The position numbers and the translations under genes were made by a program. DNA of 64,000 nucleotides from NCBI RefSeq assembly GCF_018919215.1, contig NZ_JAHLQK010000004.1:248001-312000 (forward strand), given 5' to 3'. The number at the start of each line of letters is the position of its first letter. The first letter of the stretch is position 1. Source of the DNA: Alkaliphilus flagellatus. GTDB lineage: Bacteria > Bacillota > Clostridia > Peptostreptococcales > Natronincolaceae. Positions 37,087 to 46,150 of the stretch are shown one piece after another. The notes under the pieces were generated by a model. That model worked only from the letters and a program-made list of their open reading frames with translations. It had not been told where the DNA came from and made no database searches.

Positions 37087-37200
37087 TTATTTACCTATGT
37101 ATCCAGCTTTCTCAACTACTTTGTCCTTCATCCGATTAATGAATAGTACTCTACTTTCTCCCATAGCGGCTTCACCATCTTCTATCAAATTATCATAAAC
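37087..37200 (-). pseudogene. C-terminal coding remnant, family unknown
   Basis: Thirty-seven in-frame codons before a TAA, without a start: it includes NLIEDGEAAMGESRVLF and ends in VEKAGYIGK. The mixed charge and codon pattern look like real coding sequence, cut off upstream by stops. It marks the left border of the decayed island. Nothing else is seen in 37.0-37.36 kb. Confidence 0.35.
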
Positions 37201-37360
37201 TTATAATTATATATTTCTTCTTTTTGCCAATAATATCTTTTATATTTTATGAAATTTTACATAAAGTAGTGAGTTAAAACAAGAAAGTATTGTGATAGTA
37301 ATAAATTAGACTTTTATTGCCTTTATAATAGTTTTCTACGAATTACTACTTCTAAGCTGC

Positions 37361-38263
37361 CTAACATATACCCTCTTCCATATCTCTAAATAATCTAGCA
37401 CAAATTAATGTCTCTTTAGGTATTTCTCCATGATCTTCATAGCTCCACAATGCTGATAATACTGAATGAGCTACTCCCCAACTAATTAGCCGCTGCTTAT
37501 CATATCCTAATTCCTTTGAAAAAACATGTATCCGGCGAGCTAAAGTCTCCTTTGGATTATTGGTTCTCAGTAGATAATTTCTCATATAATTTACTGGTTC
37601 AAATACTGGATCTCCAACTACTCCTTTGGGATCTATTGCTTTCCAACTCGTATTTGTAGATAATATATTGTCATGGTGCAAATCTCCATGTAATAACATA
37701 TTCTCTTCCGTTGAGTCTACCAAATAATAATAATTTATTTCTGCTCTCTCCAATAAGTCCTCAGAAAATGGCTCCATTCCATTACCAAAATGCTTCCTTA
37801 AATTTTCTAAATCCTTAGCCCAGTACATCAAGCTTTTAAATTTATGTTCTTTTGGCTCCTTAATCTTAATTCTAGACATTAACTTAGCTGCAACTAATGT
37901 TGCTTGATCATCATCTTTTAAAGTTGACAATAAACTTCCAGGAGTCAAACGTTCTAGAAGCATGGCCCCTAAATTTTTATCATAATCCAGTAATCTAACA
38001 CATCCTTGCCCAGCATATAATTTTAATGCTTCAACCTCTGATAAAAACTCCTTTGATTGTATCCCTATCTTTAACACTACTTCTTGATTAGTTCCGCTTA
38101 TAGCCCTAGCTACATAATTATATGATAAGTTATCAAACTCATTAATCTCAGTTAATGACCACTTAGAAGCACAACTTTTTAATAGTTCTGGTAACCTATA
38201 TAAAAACTTTTTTCCCTCTTTTCCATATACATCTATTACTGTATCTTGAAATTGGCTTATCAT
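37361..38263 (-). CDS. Aminoglycoside/hydroxyurea antibiotic resistance kinase family protein (APH(6)-like)
   Basis: 300 residues of the PF04655 kinase fold. Seen: VVLKIG with the ATP-binding Lys, the catalytic loop LLHGDLHHDNIL (HxDxxxxN) and the metal site AIDPKGVVGDPVFEPVNYMRN, all as in StrB-type streptomycin 6-phosphotransferases. Antibiotic phosphorylation is plausible, but many chromosomal members have unknown substrates. Start ATG with AAAGGGGAT upstream. First intact gene at the left end of the island. Confidence 0.85.
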   Translation of the reverse strand: MISQFQDTVIDVYGKEGKKFLYRLPELLKSCASKWSLTEINEFDNLSYNYVARAISGTNQEVVLKIGIQSKEFLSEVEALKLYAGQGCVRLLDYDKNLGAMLLERLTPGSLLSTLKDDDQATLVAAKLMSRIKIKEPKEHKFKSLMYWAKDLENLRKHFGNGMEPFSEDLLERAEINYYYLVDSTEENMLLHGDLHHDNILSTNTSWKAIDPKGVVGDPVFEPVNYMRNYLLRTNNPKETLARRIHVFSKELGYDKQRLISWGVAHSVLSALWSYEDHGEIPKETLICARLFRDMEEGIC

Positions 38264-38300
38264 AAATGTTATCCCCTTTATATTGACAGCGATTTCTTAG

Positions 38301-38600
38301 CTACTTAATAATTATTAGGAACTCATAATTCACATGTTTTATATAACTCAATTTTTTTATATACTCTCTCTTGAGAATTGACATAATTATTCCATCCTCC
38401 AGTTTTCCCTTTATCAAATCCCCTTCTCTAACTATTCCTTCTTGAATTAAATGATATTACTGGGTAAAAATAATCGAATTTTGCTACTTCAGCATCACTT
38501 AGCATTTCATATAATTGTTCTACATCTTTATCTCAACTTGTCGAAGAATTAATCTTTCTGTTTCTAATTTAGGGAATGGAACAAAACATTTATTTACCAT
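38301..38600 (-). pseudogene. GNAT acetyltransferase pseudogene (RimJ/RimL type), frameshifted with internal deletion
   Basis: Starts ATG 38600 after TAGGAGTGTG; frame 1 gives FPKLETERLILRQVE, the classic RimL N-terminus, then stops after 25 codons. One frame over continues DVEQLYEMLSDAEVAKFDYFYP, then stops; a third stretch gives LIQEGIVREGDLIKG and EDGIIMSILKREY, the C-terminal GNAT signature. About 80 central residues, including the acetyl-CoA loop, are missing. Confidence 0.8.
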
Positions 38601-38760
38601 CAAAATCACACTCCTACAATTGATATAAACTATATCCCTAATTTGTTGTTCTAACATTCTTTCTAGCTCTAATCCGATAAAAAAATCTAGATGCACTATC
38701 GTTCAACTGTCTTTTATATTGTAATTGTAAAAACTTACTTAGAAATGACATATACCGTCT

Positions 38761-38873
38761 CTGTGTTTGCAAGGACCATGAACCTAACCTAATGCAAAAG
38801 GCATGACGGCTGAAAGTTAGGACGGAGGCGTTAGTCGGAGCCATAAATCGACTTGTTAGATGATATACCACAG
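38761..38873. repeat. Nested imperfect hairpin element, 113 nt
   Basis: Paired in nested order: CTGTG/CACAG, CAAG/CTTG, CTAAC/GTTAG, CCTAA/TTAGG and an inner TGCAAAAGGCA. The arms are asymmetric with unpaired bulges. It lies between the methyltransferase stop (38890) and the GNAT pseudogene start. CTAAC...GTTAG recalls the outer boxes of integron attC sites; see findings. Confidence 0.55.
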
Positions 38874-38889
38874 ACCTCCTATCATTGAA

Positions 38890-39675
38890 TTACAAGGGCT
38901 TTCTAAAACTTAAGCAGTACATTAAATCTTTGCAGATATTTCTAAGTTCAATTTCCATCATGCCAGACGGGATTAAGTCAACTGGTGCCGAAGTTGTAGC
39001 TTCTTTAAAATAATTACTAACAACGGGTGTCTTCTTATATGTCGTTTCTATTAGTTTCTCTGTTTCGTCAACTATAATAATCTTACTCCCTGGCTTTGCA
39101 ATTCTGGTCATTTCCCTTATTGCCTTTTCTTTATCATTGAAAAAATTTATACCTCCGACGTGATATACAACGTCAAATGCCTCATCTTTAAAAGGAAGTT
39201 CCTCCGCATTACCATAAAATAATTCTGCATCTAACCTCCACTTTTTCAAGTTTCTTTTACATGACTTCAACATTCTCTTAGAAATATCTAACCCAAATAG
39301 TTGAATTCCTTCTGGCAAAAATGGAAAGTTATCACCAGTTCCACAAGAAATCTCTACAACTCTGTCGCCTCTTTTGATTTCTAGTTCCTCAAGAAATTGA
39401 TTTCTATATTTTGCTTCTCCACCGAATTTAAAGTAAAAATAAACTTTATTACTAAAATTATATAGAGGTGCAATTCTGTCATAAAGCTTTTGGTATTTTA
39501 GATTAGAGCCTATAATATCTTTTTCTTCCAAAAACCAAGGAATTCCTTCTTTAATAAGATAGGTTCTTTCTGATTGCTCAAGCATCAAAACTCCTTTCTC
39601 CAAAGTACCTTCAAAAAGTTTTAAACGTCCTTTAGTTTTAGGATCGCAAAGTATATTTAATGTTGACTCCTTCAT
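38890..39675 (-). CDS. Class I SAM-dependent methyltransferase with Trm112-like N-terminus
   Basis: 261 residues. The first 55 (LNILCDPKTKGRLKLFE...IPWFLEEKD) resemble a Trm112/YcaR domain; then comes the Rossmann fold with VVEISCGTGDNFPFLP (motif I), GLDISKRMLKSCKRN, GNAEELPFKDEAFDVVYHVGGINFF and EMTRIAKPGSKIIIVDE. A UbiE/menaquinone-methyltransferase-like small-molecule methylase. ATG 39675 preferred over GTG 39684 for spacing from AAAGGAG. Island gene, substrate unknown. Confidence 0.85.
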   Translation of the reverse strand: MKESTLNILCDPKTKGRLKLFEGTLEKGVLMLEQSERTYLIKEGIPWFLEEKDIIGSNLKYQKLYDRIAPLYNFSNKVYFYFKFGGEAKYRNQFLEELEIKRGDRVVEISCGTGDNFPFLPEGIQLFGLDISKRMLKSCKRNLKKWRLDAELFYGNAEELPFKDEAFDVVYHVGGINFFNDKEKAIREMTRIAKPGSKIIIVDETEKLIETTYKKTPVVSNYFKEATTSAPVDLIPSGMMEIELRNICKDLMYCLSFRKPL

Positions 39676-39808
39676 GCACAGCACATCTCCTTTATAATTA
39701 AGTGGTATTCCATTTAACGTTTTTGTATTTGCTACGTCTCTGAACCGAACCCTAATAGATTAGCTTCATTTTCAAAGTATACAATTAACAATAATCTAAA
39801 TATAACTA

Positions 39809-40243
39809 CTAGATTAATTTAATAAAATTCTTTTGATCTTTTCTATTTATATAGCCATGTTTTTCATAAAATTTGTGAGCGTGTATTCTATTGTAACCAG
39901 AAACTAACCTTATCCCCATAAAAGCCTTTTCTTTAGCTATATTTTCTAATTCAGTAATTAGTAGATGACCAATGCCACTTCTTCTAACTTTCTCTTTAAT
40001 CACAAGGCCTAAAACATTCATTAAAGAATCAGAATAAAGTAGTTCATATGGACTTCCATGTATGTAACCAACTACTTCACCGCCTGATTCTGCTACTAAA
40101 ATAACATCCTCTGTATTCTCCAAAATATAACGTATCCGCTGCTCAGTCTTTTCTTTTGGGTATTCATATCCCAAATCGCAATTAAGTTCAAAAATATCCT
40201 TAAAATCTGATTGTTTAATTTTTCTTATTTTTATATCACTCAT
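39809..40243 (-). CDS. GNAT family N-acetyltransferase
   Basis: 144 residues, complete. MSDIKIRKIKQSDFKDIFELN start, ILVAESGGEVVGYIHGS beta4, LGLVIKEKVRRSGIGHLLITELE with the acetyl-CoA loop RRSGIG, and the C-terminal LVSGYNRIHAHKFYEKHGYINR. AAGGGG precedes the ATG. Acetyl acceptor not evident. Confidence 0.9.
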   Translation of the reverse strand: MSDIKIRKIKQSDFKDIFELNCDLGYEYPKEKTEQRIRYILENTEDVILVAESGGEVVGYIHGSPYELLYSDSLMNVLGLVIKEKVRRSGIGHLLITELENIAKEKAFMGIRLVSGYNRIHAHKFYEKHGYINRKDQKNFIKLI

Positions 40244-40263
40244 TTTTATAAACCCCTTATTTT

Positions 40264-40498
40264 CTAATCAAAATAATTATATACTCCATTTGTTGGGTAG
40301 TTTATGTTATTTATAAAAGCGGAACATTGTTTTCTGTTTTTGAATATAAGAACTTTTGATATATGTACCCAGTTTTGTCGCCAAAATAATTTGTCAAGAT
40401 GAATAACAGATAAATTTAATTTTTTTTGCAAGTTGTTTAGCAAGTGTTGATTTTCCACTGCCACTACAACCAATAATCATTATTCTGTTGAAACTCAT
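40264..40498 (-). pseudogene. Adenylate-kinase-like 'topology modulation' (FlaR-type) pseudogene
   Basis: ATG 40498 opens with the P-loop MIIGCSGSGKSTLAKQLAKK, then frameshifts at an A-run. The next frame continues LNLSVIHLDKLFWRQNWVHISK, exactly the FlaR continuation, and then leaves the family for about 30 residues before a stop. Intact relatives have about 170 residues, so about half the gene is missing. Confidence 0.75.
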
Positions 40499-40544
40499 TT
40501 TTATCATCACCATGCTTAAAGCATATACTTTTTGCTCGGTCTGT

Positions 40545-40620
40545 CATGTAACGCCCTCCCCATTCCCGACACTTACTGACACCAAAATCTTGCCAAATAG
40601 GGTGAGTGTAGTCCGACATG
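40545..40620. repeat. Nested imperfect hairpin element, 76 nt
   Basis: CATGT/ACATG, ACACT/AGTGT and CACC/GGTG pair in nested order with unequal bulges around AAAATCTTGCCAAATAG. It ends in GGGCGTTACATG on the minus strand, 48 nt before the start of the FlaR pseudogene and downstream of the FosA-like gene. Confidence 0.5.
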
Positions 40621-40723
40621 ATACCTAATAGTTCTCTCAAAGCCTAATCCCATTACGGTTCCCTAACTGACCTATAAGAGTGAATGGACGTATTAAGCAA
40701 AAGACTCTACTTCCCTGCTTTCC

Positions 40724-41131
40724 TTACACGTGTTTAAATGTCGACCAATTATTTTCTCTCGCCCATTTCAGTCGATCTTCCAAAGTATTGTAATGCAGTT
40801 CTAATTTGTGACCATCTGGATCAAGAAAATAAAATGATTCTCCCTCTGATGTATTTTCTTTGAATGATTTTACTCCTGCTTTTTCAAGTTTTTCTTTTAG
40901 ACTCTTAAAATCTGAAGATAGGACATTAAATGCAATATGTGTATAATCCCCCGTAGGTTCTATAATTCTCTCTTCATCAACATTTAAAGCAATCCACTGA
41001 TTCCCAGCTAATAAATACGCTCCTTTTTCCCATTTTCCAACTAATCTAAGTCCTAACAAATTAACATAAAAATTCAAAGATCGTTCTAAATTTATTATTG
41101 CAAATGTTATATGATTAATTCCGTTTATCAC
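40724..41131 (-). CDS. FosA-like fosfomycin resistance protein (glyoxalase fold)
   Basis: 135 residues, the exact length of FosA. Metal ligands H7 (NHITF), H65 (DYTHIAF) and E111 (HKLELH) are present, together with T9, W46, K91, the potassium loop S95-E96-G97-x-S99, Y101 and R120, which correspond to the fosfomycin and potassium sites of Pseudomonas FosA. The motif SEGESFYFLDPDGHKLE is nearly that of FosA. Such enzymes open the epoxide of fosfomycin with a thiol. The thiol used here is unknown, since clostridia mostly lack glutathione. Confidence 0.88.
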   Translation of the reverse strand: MINGINHITFAIINLERSLNFYVNLLGLRLVGKWEKGAYLLAGNQWIALNVDEERIIEPTGDYTHIAFNVLSSDFKSLKEKLEKAGVKSFKENTSEGESFYFLDPDGHKLELHYNTLEDRLKWARENNWSTFKHV

Positions 41132-41259
41132 TTATTGTTCCTCCTTCAACTAATCTCAGATAATAACATGGAGCTACTACCTATTATGATGGTAGCTTAC
41201 CTATAGAGCAACTATGTATTTTAATGTGTATGAGAAAGAAAGCTAGGCCTATTAAAAAG

Positions 41260-41784
41260 TTACTCTAATTCTATCTCCATTTCTATTATTGAATCTTCAT
41301 TTTCATCAATAATCTCTACACTTATCTTACTCACAATAGTTTCAAAAACATCAATTACTTCCTTTGATTCTTCAATTGCTGATTTATACTTCTCTTCACT
41401 TTCTATCTTTCCAACAGTCATATGAGGATTATAGCTACCCATCTTTAGCCATTGAGGAAAATATTGCTCTAATATTCCAGTATAAAGCTTTCTATGGATT
41501 TCAACGATTTCATTTTTACCATTCTCGATATTTAAGAAAAGATAATTTCCAAAGGATTTTACTGGTGTTATACCCTTAAGTGTAAGGTGGAATGGGTTTA
41601 TTGAAGATAAAACTTCTTCTAAGTGCTTCTTGAGTTGACTATATTCTATGTTGCTTTTAAATGGAAATACAAGTGTTATATGTGGTCTAACATGACTTGC
41701 CAGTGGATCATACTTTGCTCTTATTTCATCAATAACATCCATATTACTAAACTTTGGAAAAATCATAATACATCTTTGTAACAT
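41260..41784 (-). CDS. 2'-5' RNA ligase family protein (2H phosphoesterase)
   Basis: 174 residues with the two HxT motifs of the 2H superfamily: RPHITLVF (H35, T37) and NPHMTVGK about 90 residues later. Members act on cyclic phosphodiesters of RNA ends or of nucleotides. ATG 41784 is preferred because GGGAGGATGTAGA lies before it; five further in-frame codons exist upstream. Island gene. Confidence 0.88.
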   Translation of the reverse strand: MLQRCIMIFPKFSNMDVIDEIRAKYDPLASHVRPHITLVFPFKSNIEYSQLKKHLEEVLSSINPFHLTLKGITPVKSFGNYLFLNIENGKNEIVEIHRKLYTGILEQYFPQWLKMGSYNPHMTVGKIESEEKYKSAIEESKEVIDVFETIVSKISVEIIDENEDSIIEMEIELE

Positions 41785-41903
41785 TCTACATCCTCCCACC
41801 TTTTATCCTATTAATATGCTCATCATAGAATCCTTCTCTTTATCTTATATACTTTAATAAAATACATATAATGCTACATAAAAATAATAAAGATCGTGCT
41901 TCA

Positions 41904-42815
41904 TTAGTCATGATTTGTGACATACCAGTTTGGAATATATGTTTTAAAATCGTCATACCATTTCAAAACACTTTGCGACTGTTTAAGCATTATATTCACT
42001 TCTTCCTCTCCAAAAGGGATAGCCCAAGGTATAGATGAAAGCTGATTAATTCCAATATACAACGCCATTAATCTAAAAAACAAATCAGGTACTTTATTAT
42101 CAAAATATCCGTTAATATATCCCGATGCAAATGCAGGACTCGTACTCACACAAAATGTAATTCGGTTAAATTCTTCCCATGGATCCCCATAATCCATTCT
42201 ATTAAAATCAACTATACCTAATTCCCCTTCTGGTGTAATAATCATATTCCCAACATGATAATCTCCATGTTGAAAAGACTGTGGTCGATTTAACAGAAGA
42301 GAACGATTGTGTTCAATATATTCAATTATTCTATCAGCACCATGAAAATGAATACTACAAGCTTTATAATTAGCTATTTTTTTATTAATTTTACCATTAA
42401 ATCTTTCTGCCCAACTGGGTTGGTTTTGAGGGGCAGGAGTTCTATGTATCTGCTTAAGAAACACGCCAGCCTTAGTGCCTAGATTGTATTGTTCTTTATT
42501 ATCAAGTTTGGGGAGTATAACTTCAGCATCTTCACCATTAATCCAAGTAAGCAAAGAATAAACGAATTGACCGTTATTGCAAATTCCAAAATCAATGGGA
42601 CGAGACATTAATATATCCATGTTAATAAGTAATTTTAAGCTTTCAAATTCTTTTTTCTTATTTTCATATTGTGTTATGTCTGATACTCTAAGTAATAACT
42701 CCTTTCCATCTACGGTTTTTATATAATACTTTTTATCATCTGACCACCCTTTATTAATCGGTTTTGCTATACTCCAGTTATTAGAACCAGGAATATCATT
42801 AAAAGATGCTATCAA
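41904..42815 (-). CDS. Aminoglycoside phosphotransferase family protein (PF01636)
   Basis: About 303 residues. KKYYIKTVDGKELLLRVSD (ATP Lys), the catalytic loop FQHGDYHVGNMII (HGDxHxxN) and VDFNRMDYGDPWEEF (metal Asp then acidic segment) define the APH fold. The start is uncertain: TTG 42815 has GGGGGATGAAATT upstream, while ATG 42833 lacks a ribosome site. Chromosomal relatives are often of unknown substrate, including choline- or macrolide-kinase-like roles. Confidence 0.85.
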   Translation of the reverse strand: MIASFNDIPGSNNWSIAKPINKGWSDDKKYYIKTVDGKELLLRVSDITQYENKKKEFESLKLLINMDILMSRPIDFGICNNGQFVYSLLTWINGEDAEVILPKLDNKEQYNLGTKAGVFLKQIHRTPAPQNQPSWAERFNGKINKKIANYKACSIHFHGADRIIEYIEHNRSLLLNRPQSFQHGDYHVGNMIITPEGELGIVDFNRMDYGDPWEEFNRITFCVSTSPAFASGYINGYFDNKVPDLFFRLMALYIGINQLSSIPWAIPFGEEEVNIMLKQSQSVLKWYDDFKTYIPNWYVTNHD

Positions 42816-42942
42816 AATTTCATCCCCCTTCATAAATAAAGTATCACGTTTTTATTTACTATTTAATTGCAAGATTATACTTAAAGACATATAAATAGTC
42901 TTATTTCATATAATTCTACTATGTATAACATCTCTCTTTTTA

Positions 42943-42996
42943 TCAACCAAAGCTCCAAAGAACAGCTCTAAGACCATCATTTATTTTAGGATCCAT
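42943..42996 (-). pseudogene. 17-codon start fragment of a lost gene
   Basis: ATG 42996 has GAAGGTGATGTAAAT before it and reads MDPKINDGLRAVLWSFG, then TGA TAA. The ribosome site and codons look genuine, and a longer gene probably once followed. Family not named. Confidence 0.35.
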
Positions 42997-43064
42997 ATTT
43001 ACATCACCTTCAAACTAGACTCCAAATAAATACCTCTTTTGCAGTACTTACACCCATTATATAC

Positions 43065-43598
43065 TTATAATTCAAGCTCTAGATGAATATCCTCAGGTTC
43101 CAGCTCAAATAGTTCTTTATCAATTTCAGTTGCAAACTTACAACCTAGACTCAGATAAAAATCTACAGTATTTTGAGAAGGTGTAGCAGAAATATATAAT
43201 TTAGATGCGCCTTTTTCTCTAGCTTTTTCTATTGCAAGGTTCATAAGATTTTTACCTATCCCTGTTTTTCTATATTTTTTACTGACAAAAAGAATATCCA
43301 GTTTAAGTTGGTCTTTATACTTGCCGATAAATTCGCTTTCTAATGCCACCATACCGCTGATCACTGTACCTTCAAAAGCTCCGATTATTGTTCCTCCTCT
43401 ATCAAATAAATCGTATAGACGTGGTAATAGTATTTTTTCAACTTCTACATTAATCCACCATTCATTTTTAACATCATAAAATTCATTTTTTAATTCTAGC
43501 CTACCATTATTTTCTAAATATAATTTCTCAATAATTTCACTTCGATCTATCTCTCTTAATCTTTCTATTTCTTCTCTTCTTAAAAGTCTATATTCCAT
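43065..43598 (-). CDS. GNAT family N-acetyltransferase
   Basis: 177 residues, complete. MEYRLLRREEIERLREIDRSE start, GAFEGTVISGMVALES strand, LFVSKKYRKTGIGKNLMNLAIEKAREKGA with acetyl-CoA loop RKTGIG, then ISATPSQNTVDFYLSLGCKF. ATG 43598 follows AAAGGAGAATTTACTT; the longer open frame (to 43640) has no such site. Confidence 0.88.
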   Translation of the reverse strand: MEYRLLRREEIERLREIDRSEIIEKLYLENNGRLELKNEFYDVKNEWWINVEVEKILLPRLYDLFDRGGTIIGAFEGTVISGMVALESEFIGKYKDQLKLDILFVSKKYRKTGIGKNLMNLAIEKAREKGASKLYISATPSQNTVDFYLSLGCKFATEIDKELFELEPEDIHLELEL

Positions 43599-43716
43599 AA
43601 GTAAATTCTCCTTTTTTAAAAAGTCAGCAACGATATTCACACTTGTACAAATACTGTGTTATAACAAGTAATTACGTCTTTCATCCCTATAAACTTTCAC
43701 ACATAAAAATTCAGTT

Positions 43717-44289
43717 TTAGCTTTTCTTCTTACGAAAAATATAAGTGACAAAATACCCTCTATCGTCTTCATTTTCAATATACTTAATTAGATCAAATGA
43801 CTTGTCCATGTCATCAAGGTCAGTTGGTTGAATTAAATCCTCTTTTCTAATTTTAGAGTCAACTTTATGCTTATATCCAAAGCCACAGATAAATAAAATA
43901 CCATCATCAGTTATATGATTTTTCATATCTGCAAGTTGCTCCTTGTTTAATCTATAATGATTAATTACAATATTATCAAATATACCAATATCCTTTAATG
44001 AATTTGATGTACTTAAATCAATTTGTTTTGTATTGACTAAATAATTATTTCTTCTAGCAAACATCTCCAAACGTTCAAGTGCTTTACTACTAAAATCAAT
44101 TCCTGTTACTCTAAAGCCTTTTTCAAGAAAAAATAAGGTATTTCTACCATCTCCACAGGCTATATCAAGAACAGAACCTTCTTTGAAATATTTTATATTT
44201 TCAATTATTGATTTTTCAGGACTTAATAGTTTATCACTTCTATTTAAGAACTTTTCATTCCAATATTCTTTACTTCCCATGTATTCCAT
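43717..44289 (-). CDS. Class I SAM-dependent methyltransferase (TehB-like)
   Basis: 190 residues. EYWNEKFLNRSDKLLSPEKSI N-terminus, motif I SVLDIACGDGRNTLFFLEKGFRVTGIDFSSKALERL, then IGIFDNIVINHYRLNKEQL and DDGILFICGFGYKH. The order resembles the tellurite/selenite-resistance-type TehB methylases or thiopurine methyltransferase relatives. GGGAGGGTCTAAA precedes the ATG. Substrate unknown. Confidence 0.85.
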   Translation of the reverse strand: MEYMGSKEYWNEKFLNRSDKLLSPEKSIIENIKYFKEGSVLDIACGDGRNTLFFLEKGFRVTGIDFSSKALERLEMFARRNNYLVNTKQIDLSTSNSLKDIGIFDNIVINHYRLNKEQLADMKNHITDDGILFICGFGYKHKVDSKIRKEDLIQPTDLDDMDKSFDLIKYIENEDDRGYFVTYIFRKKKS

Positions 44290-44814
44290 TTTAGACCCTC
44301 CCACTGATGGATTCAAAACACTCTACTTTACGAATTACCTCGTCTTTTATAAAATAAATCCCTGAGAGTATATCCGTAATATAACTATTTCCTATAATAG
44401 CGCGTGTTTCAGACGCTTCTTAATATTATAGTACTTTTCATATATTCGATAATTATAATAATAATTTTCCATAACTTGATATTCAACAGTATTTTCCAAA
44501 TTCCTTCCAACTGACTATATTTTAATTTATCGTATAAAAAAGTCTCTGAGCGATGTAATTCTATCAACTCAAAGACTGTACTGGTTCAGATAGATTTCAT
44601 TGGAGCTCTTTTCCAAGCTCTATACTGGAACTGGCTTACATTTTCATTTTTAAATTTTTTTACATTCGAGTTTTTAAGAAAATCACTTTGCATACTTTTT
44701 AGTGATATCATATTTAGATTAATATATAATAATTATTTTTCTCATTTACTGCTTTATGTAGCCTTATGGGGACATATTGTTGTTCGATGCCATTAATCTA
44801 TTTGATTTAACGCC
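44290..44814. other. 525-bp gap, no gene seen
   Basis: Holds a structured stretch on the minus strand (about 44640-44538) that ends in a terminator, and GGGCGTTAAAT right at the GNAT stop (44811). No reading frame with a ribosome site was found on either strand. Translations of the structured part did not match a family I know. Confidence 0.5.
44538..44578 (-). terminator. Terminator in the 44.3-44.8 kb gap
   Basis: AGTCTTTGAG and CTCAGAGACT enclose 17 nt, followed by TTTTTTATACG on the minus strand. It may end the GNAT transcript from the right, with a 240-nt 3' leader, or the end of a lost gene. Confidence 0.65.
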
Positions 44815-45285
44815 CTATAAGTCTTTAGTCATATATACCATACCTGGGGTATATCCAAGTTTTTGATTCAATGCCATCATATTATGATTGCTGTAATGAA
44901 TTGTTGTGTGTATGGTTTTAATACCTTCAAGGCGACACCATTGTTCTAATAATACTTTTAGATTTGTTGCTATACCACGCCCTCTGTAGCCTTCTGTAAT
45001 ATACAAGGATAGAATCATGACACTGTATTGAGGTTTTTCTTGTTTATATGCCCATATAAATCCCTGTGCTTGGCCTTCATCATCTTCTGCAACGACAAGA
45101 AATAAATCTTCATTTTTCGTATTTCGAATTCTTTGCACTGTTTTCTCTATATCTACAGTTGATGCTCTATAATCTGGCATCCATAATTTGGGTGTAATAT
45201 TATGCCATTTTGCAATTTGGGTTAAAAGTAACTCTAATTCCTTGTCGTTACTGCTATCATTAAGTTCGATTTTTCTGTAGTTCAT
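44815..45285 (-). CDS. GNAT family N-acetyltransferase
   Basis: 156 residues, complete. MNYRKIELNDSSNDKELELLLTQIAKWHNITP start, VVAEDDEGQAQGFIWAYK strand, LYITEGYRGRGIATNLKVLLEQW with acetyl-CoA loop RGRGIA, then IHYSNHNMMALNQKLGYTPGMVYMTKDL. ATG 45285 is placed 7 nt after AGGAGG. Substrate not evident. Confidence 0.9.
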   Translation of the reverse strand: MNYRKIELNDSSNDKELELLLTQIAKWHNITPKLWMPDYRASTVDIEKTVQRIRNTKNEDLFLVVAEDDEGQAQGFIWAYKQEKPQYSVMILSLYITEGYRGRGIATNLKVLLEQWCRLEGIKTIHTTIHYSNHNMMALNQKLGYTPGMVYMTKDL

Positions 45286-45408
45286 AGTCAAGCCTCCTAT
45301 GAGTATTATTCAATATATGTCTTTAACGATTTTACCTACGCGTATCTTATACTTTTTAAGTTTTTATTAAATAAATATCATGACTACACAAACGATCACT
45401 TAAGGGTG

Positions 45409-45483
45409 TCATATAGTATCTTTTGTAGAGACCATATCTTTTACATATTCTTGTATTATTTGGGGAAATGTATTATTTTTCAT
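45409..45483 (-). pseudogene. N-terminal fragment of a kinase-like gene
   Basis: ATG 45483 after GAGGGAGAATAGG; 24 codons reading MKNNTFPQIIQEYVKDMV and STKDTI, then TGA. The pattern '...KDTIG' is like the N-terminus of APH(3')-type phosphotransferases. Only this start remains. Low certainty on family. Confidence 0.35.
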
Positions 45484-45516
45484 CCTATTCTCCCTCAACC
45501 ATTATAATAACCTTTA

Positions 45517-46056
45517 CTACATGTTTTTCAACAATTCTTGATTACTTATACCTTCAATAATTTCTCCAACTGTTCTAAATTGTCCAAGCCAAAACATTAA
45601 TGCATCATCACGGATATACTTCTCTTCTATATGAACTTCCTTTATCTCTCCAATAAACCATTTATGACTACTCTCATACCCAACTTGATGAACAACCTGA
45701 CATTCAAGATTAACTGGACATTCCTCGATTATATAGCTATCAACTTTATTCCCTTTTTGAGGTGTAAAGCATGCCTTATTATACTTGTCTTCATCCCTTC
45801 CTGAAACTGTACCACAAATATGTACCTTGTCTAATTGTTCTTTGGTTGGAATGTTTATACAAAATTCCTTCTTCGAGGTTATCAATTCATAAGTATACTT
45901 TTCAGGTTTAATTCCTACCATTACAGATGGAGGCTTAAACGAGTAAAAGTGAAATGCTCCAGCTACCATGATATTCCTATCTACAGTTACAAAAACAACT
46001 GGAAAAGATGGTAGTGCAATTATACCATCGTATAAATTATTATGAATAATCTTCAT
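45517..46056 (-). CDS. Flavin reductase family protein (FMN-binding)
   Basis: 179 residues. VVFVTVDRNIMVAGAFHFYSFKPPSVMVGIKPEKYTYELITSKKEFCINIP is the FMN-binding barrel of the flavin-reductase/DIM6 family, followed by HICGTVSGRDEDKYNKACF and a long C-terminal beta segment. It binds FMN and reduces or carries flavin. AAGGGGAGGTTATTT precedes the ATG. Island gene, complete. Confidence 0.88.
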   Translation of the reverse strand: MKIIHNNLYDGIIALPSFPVVFVTVDRNIMVAGAFHFYSFKPPSVMVGIKPEKYTYELITSKKEFCINIPTKEQLDKVHICGTVSGRDEDKYNKACFTPQKGNKVDSYIIEECPVNLECQVVHQVGYESSHKWFIGEIKEVHIEEKYIRDDALMFWLGQFRTVGEIIEGISNQELLKNM

Positions 46057-46150
46057 AAATAACCTCCCCTTCGACTTACCAAAGTTTCAACAATATTGAC
46101 GAAACTATAAACAAAAATGCTACTGTAGCTTAGTCCTCATAGTTGTATAT

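Noticed and set aside
38638-38871. 77-codon minus-strand open frame
   Set aside because: It lies over the imperfect hairpin element, has no ribosome site and the translation is low in family-like features; taken as chance reading of a structured repeat.
44538-44645. Possible riboswitch in the 44.5 kb gap
   Set aside because: It has a good terminator and paired segments, but I could not match any known class (SAM, TPP, c-di-GMP, purine) and the next gene starts 250 nt downstream.
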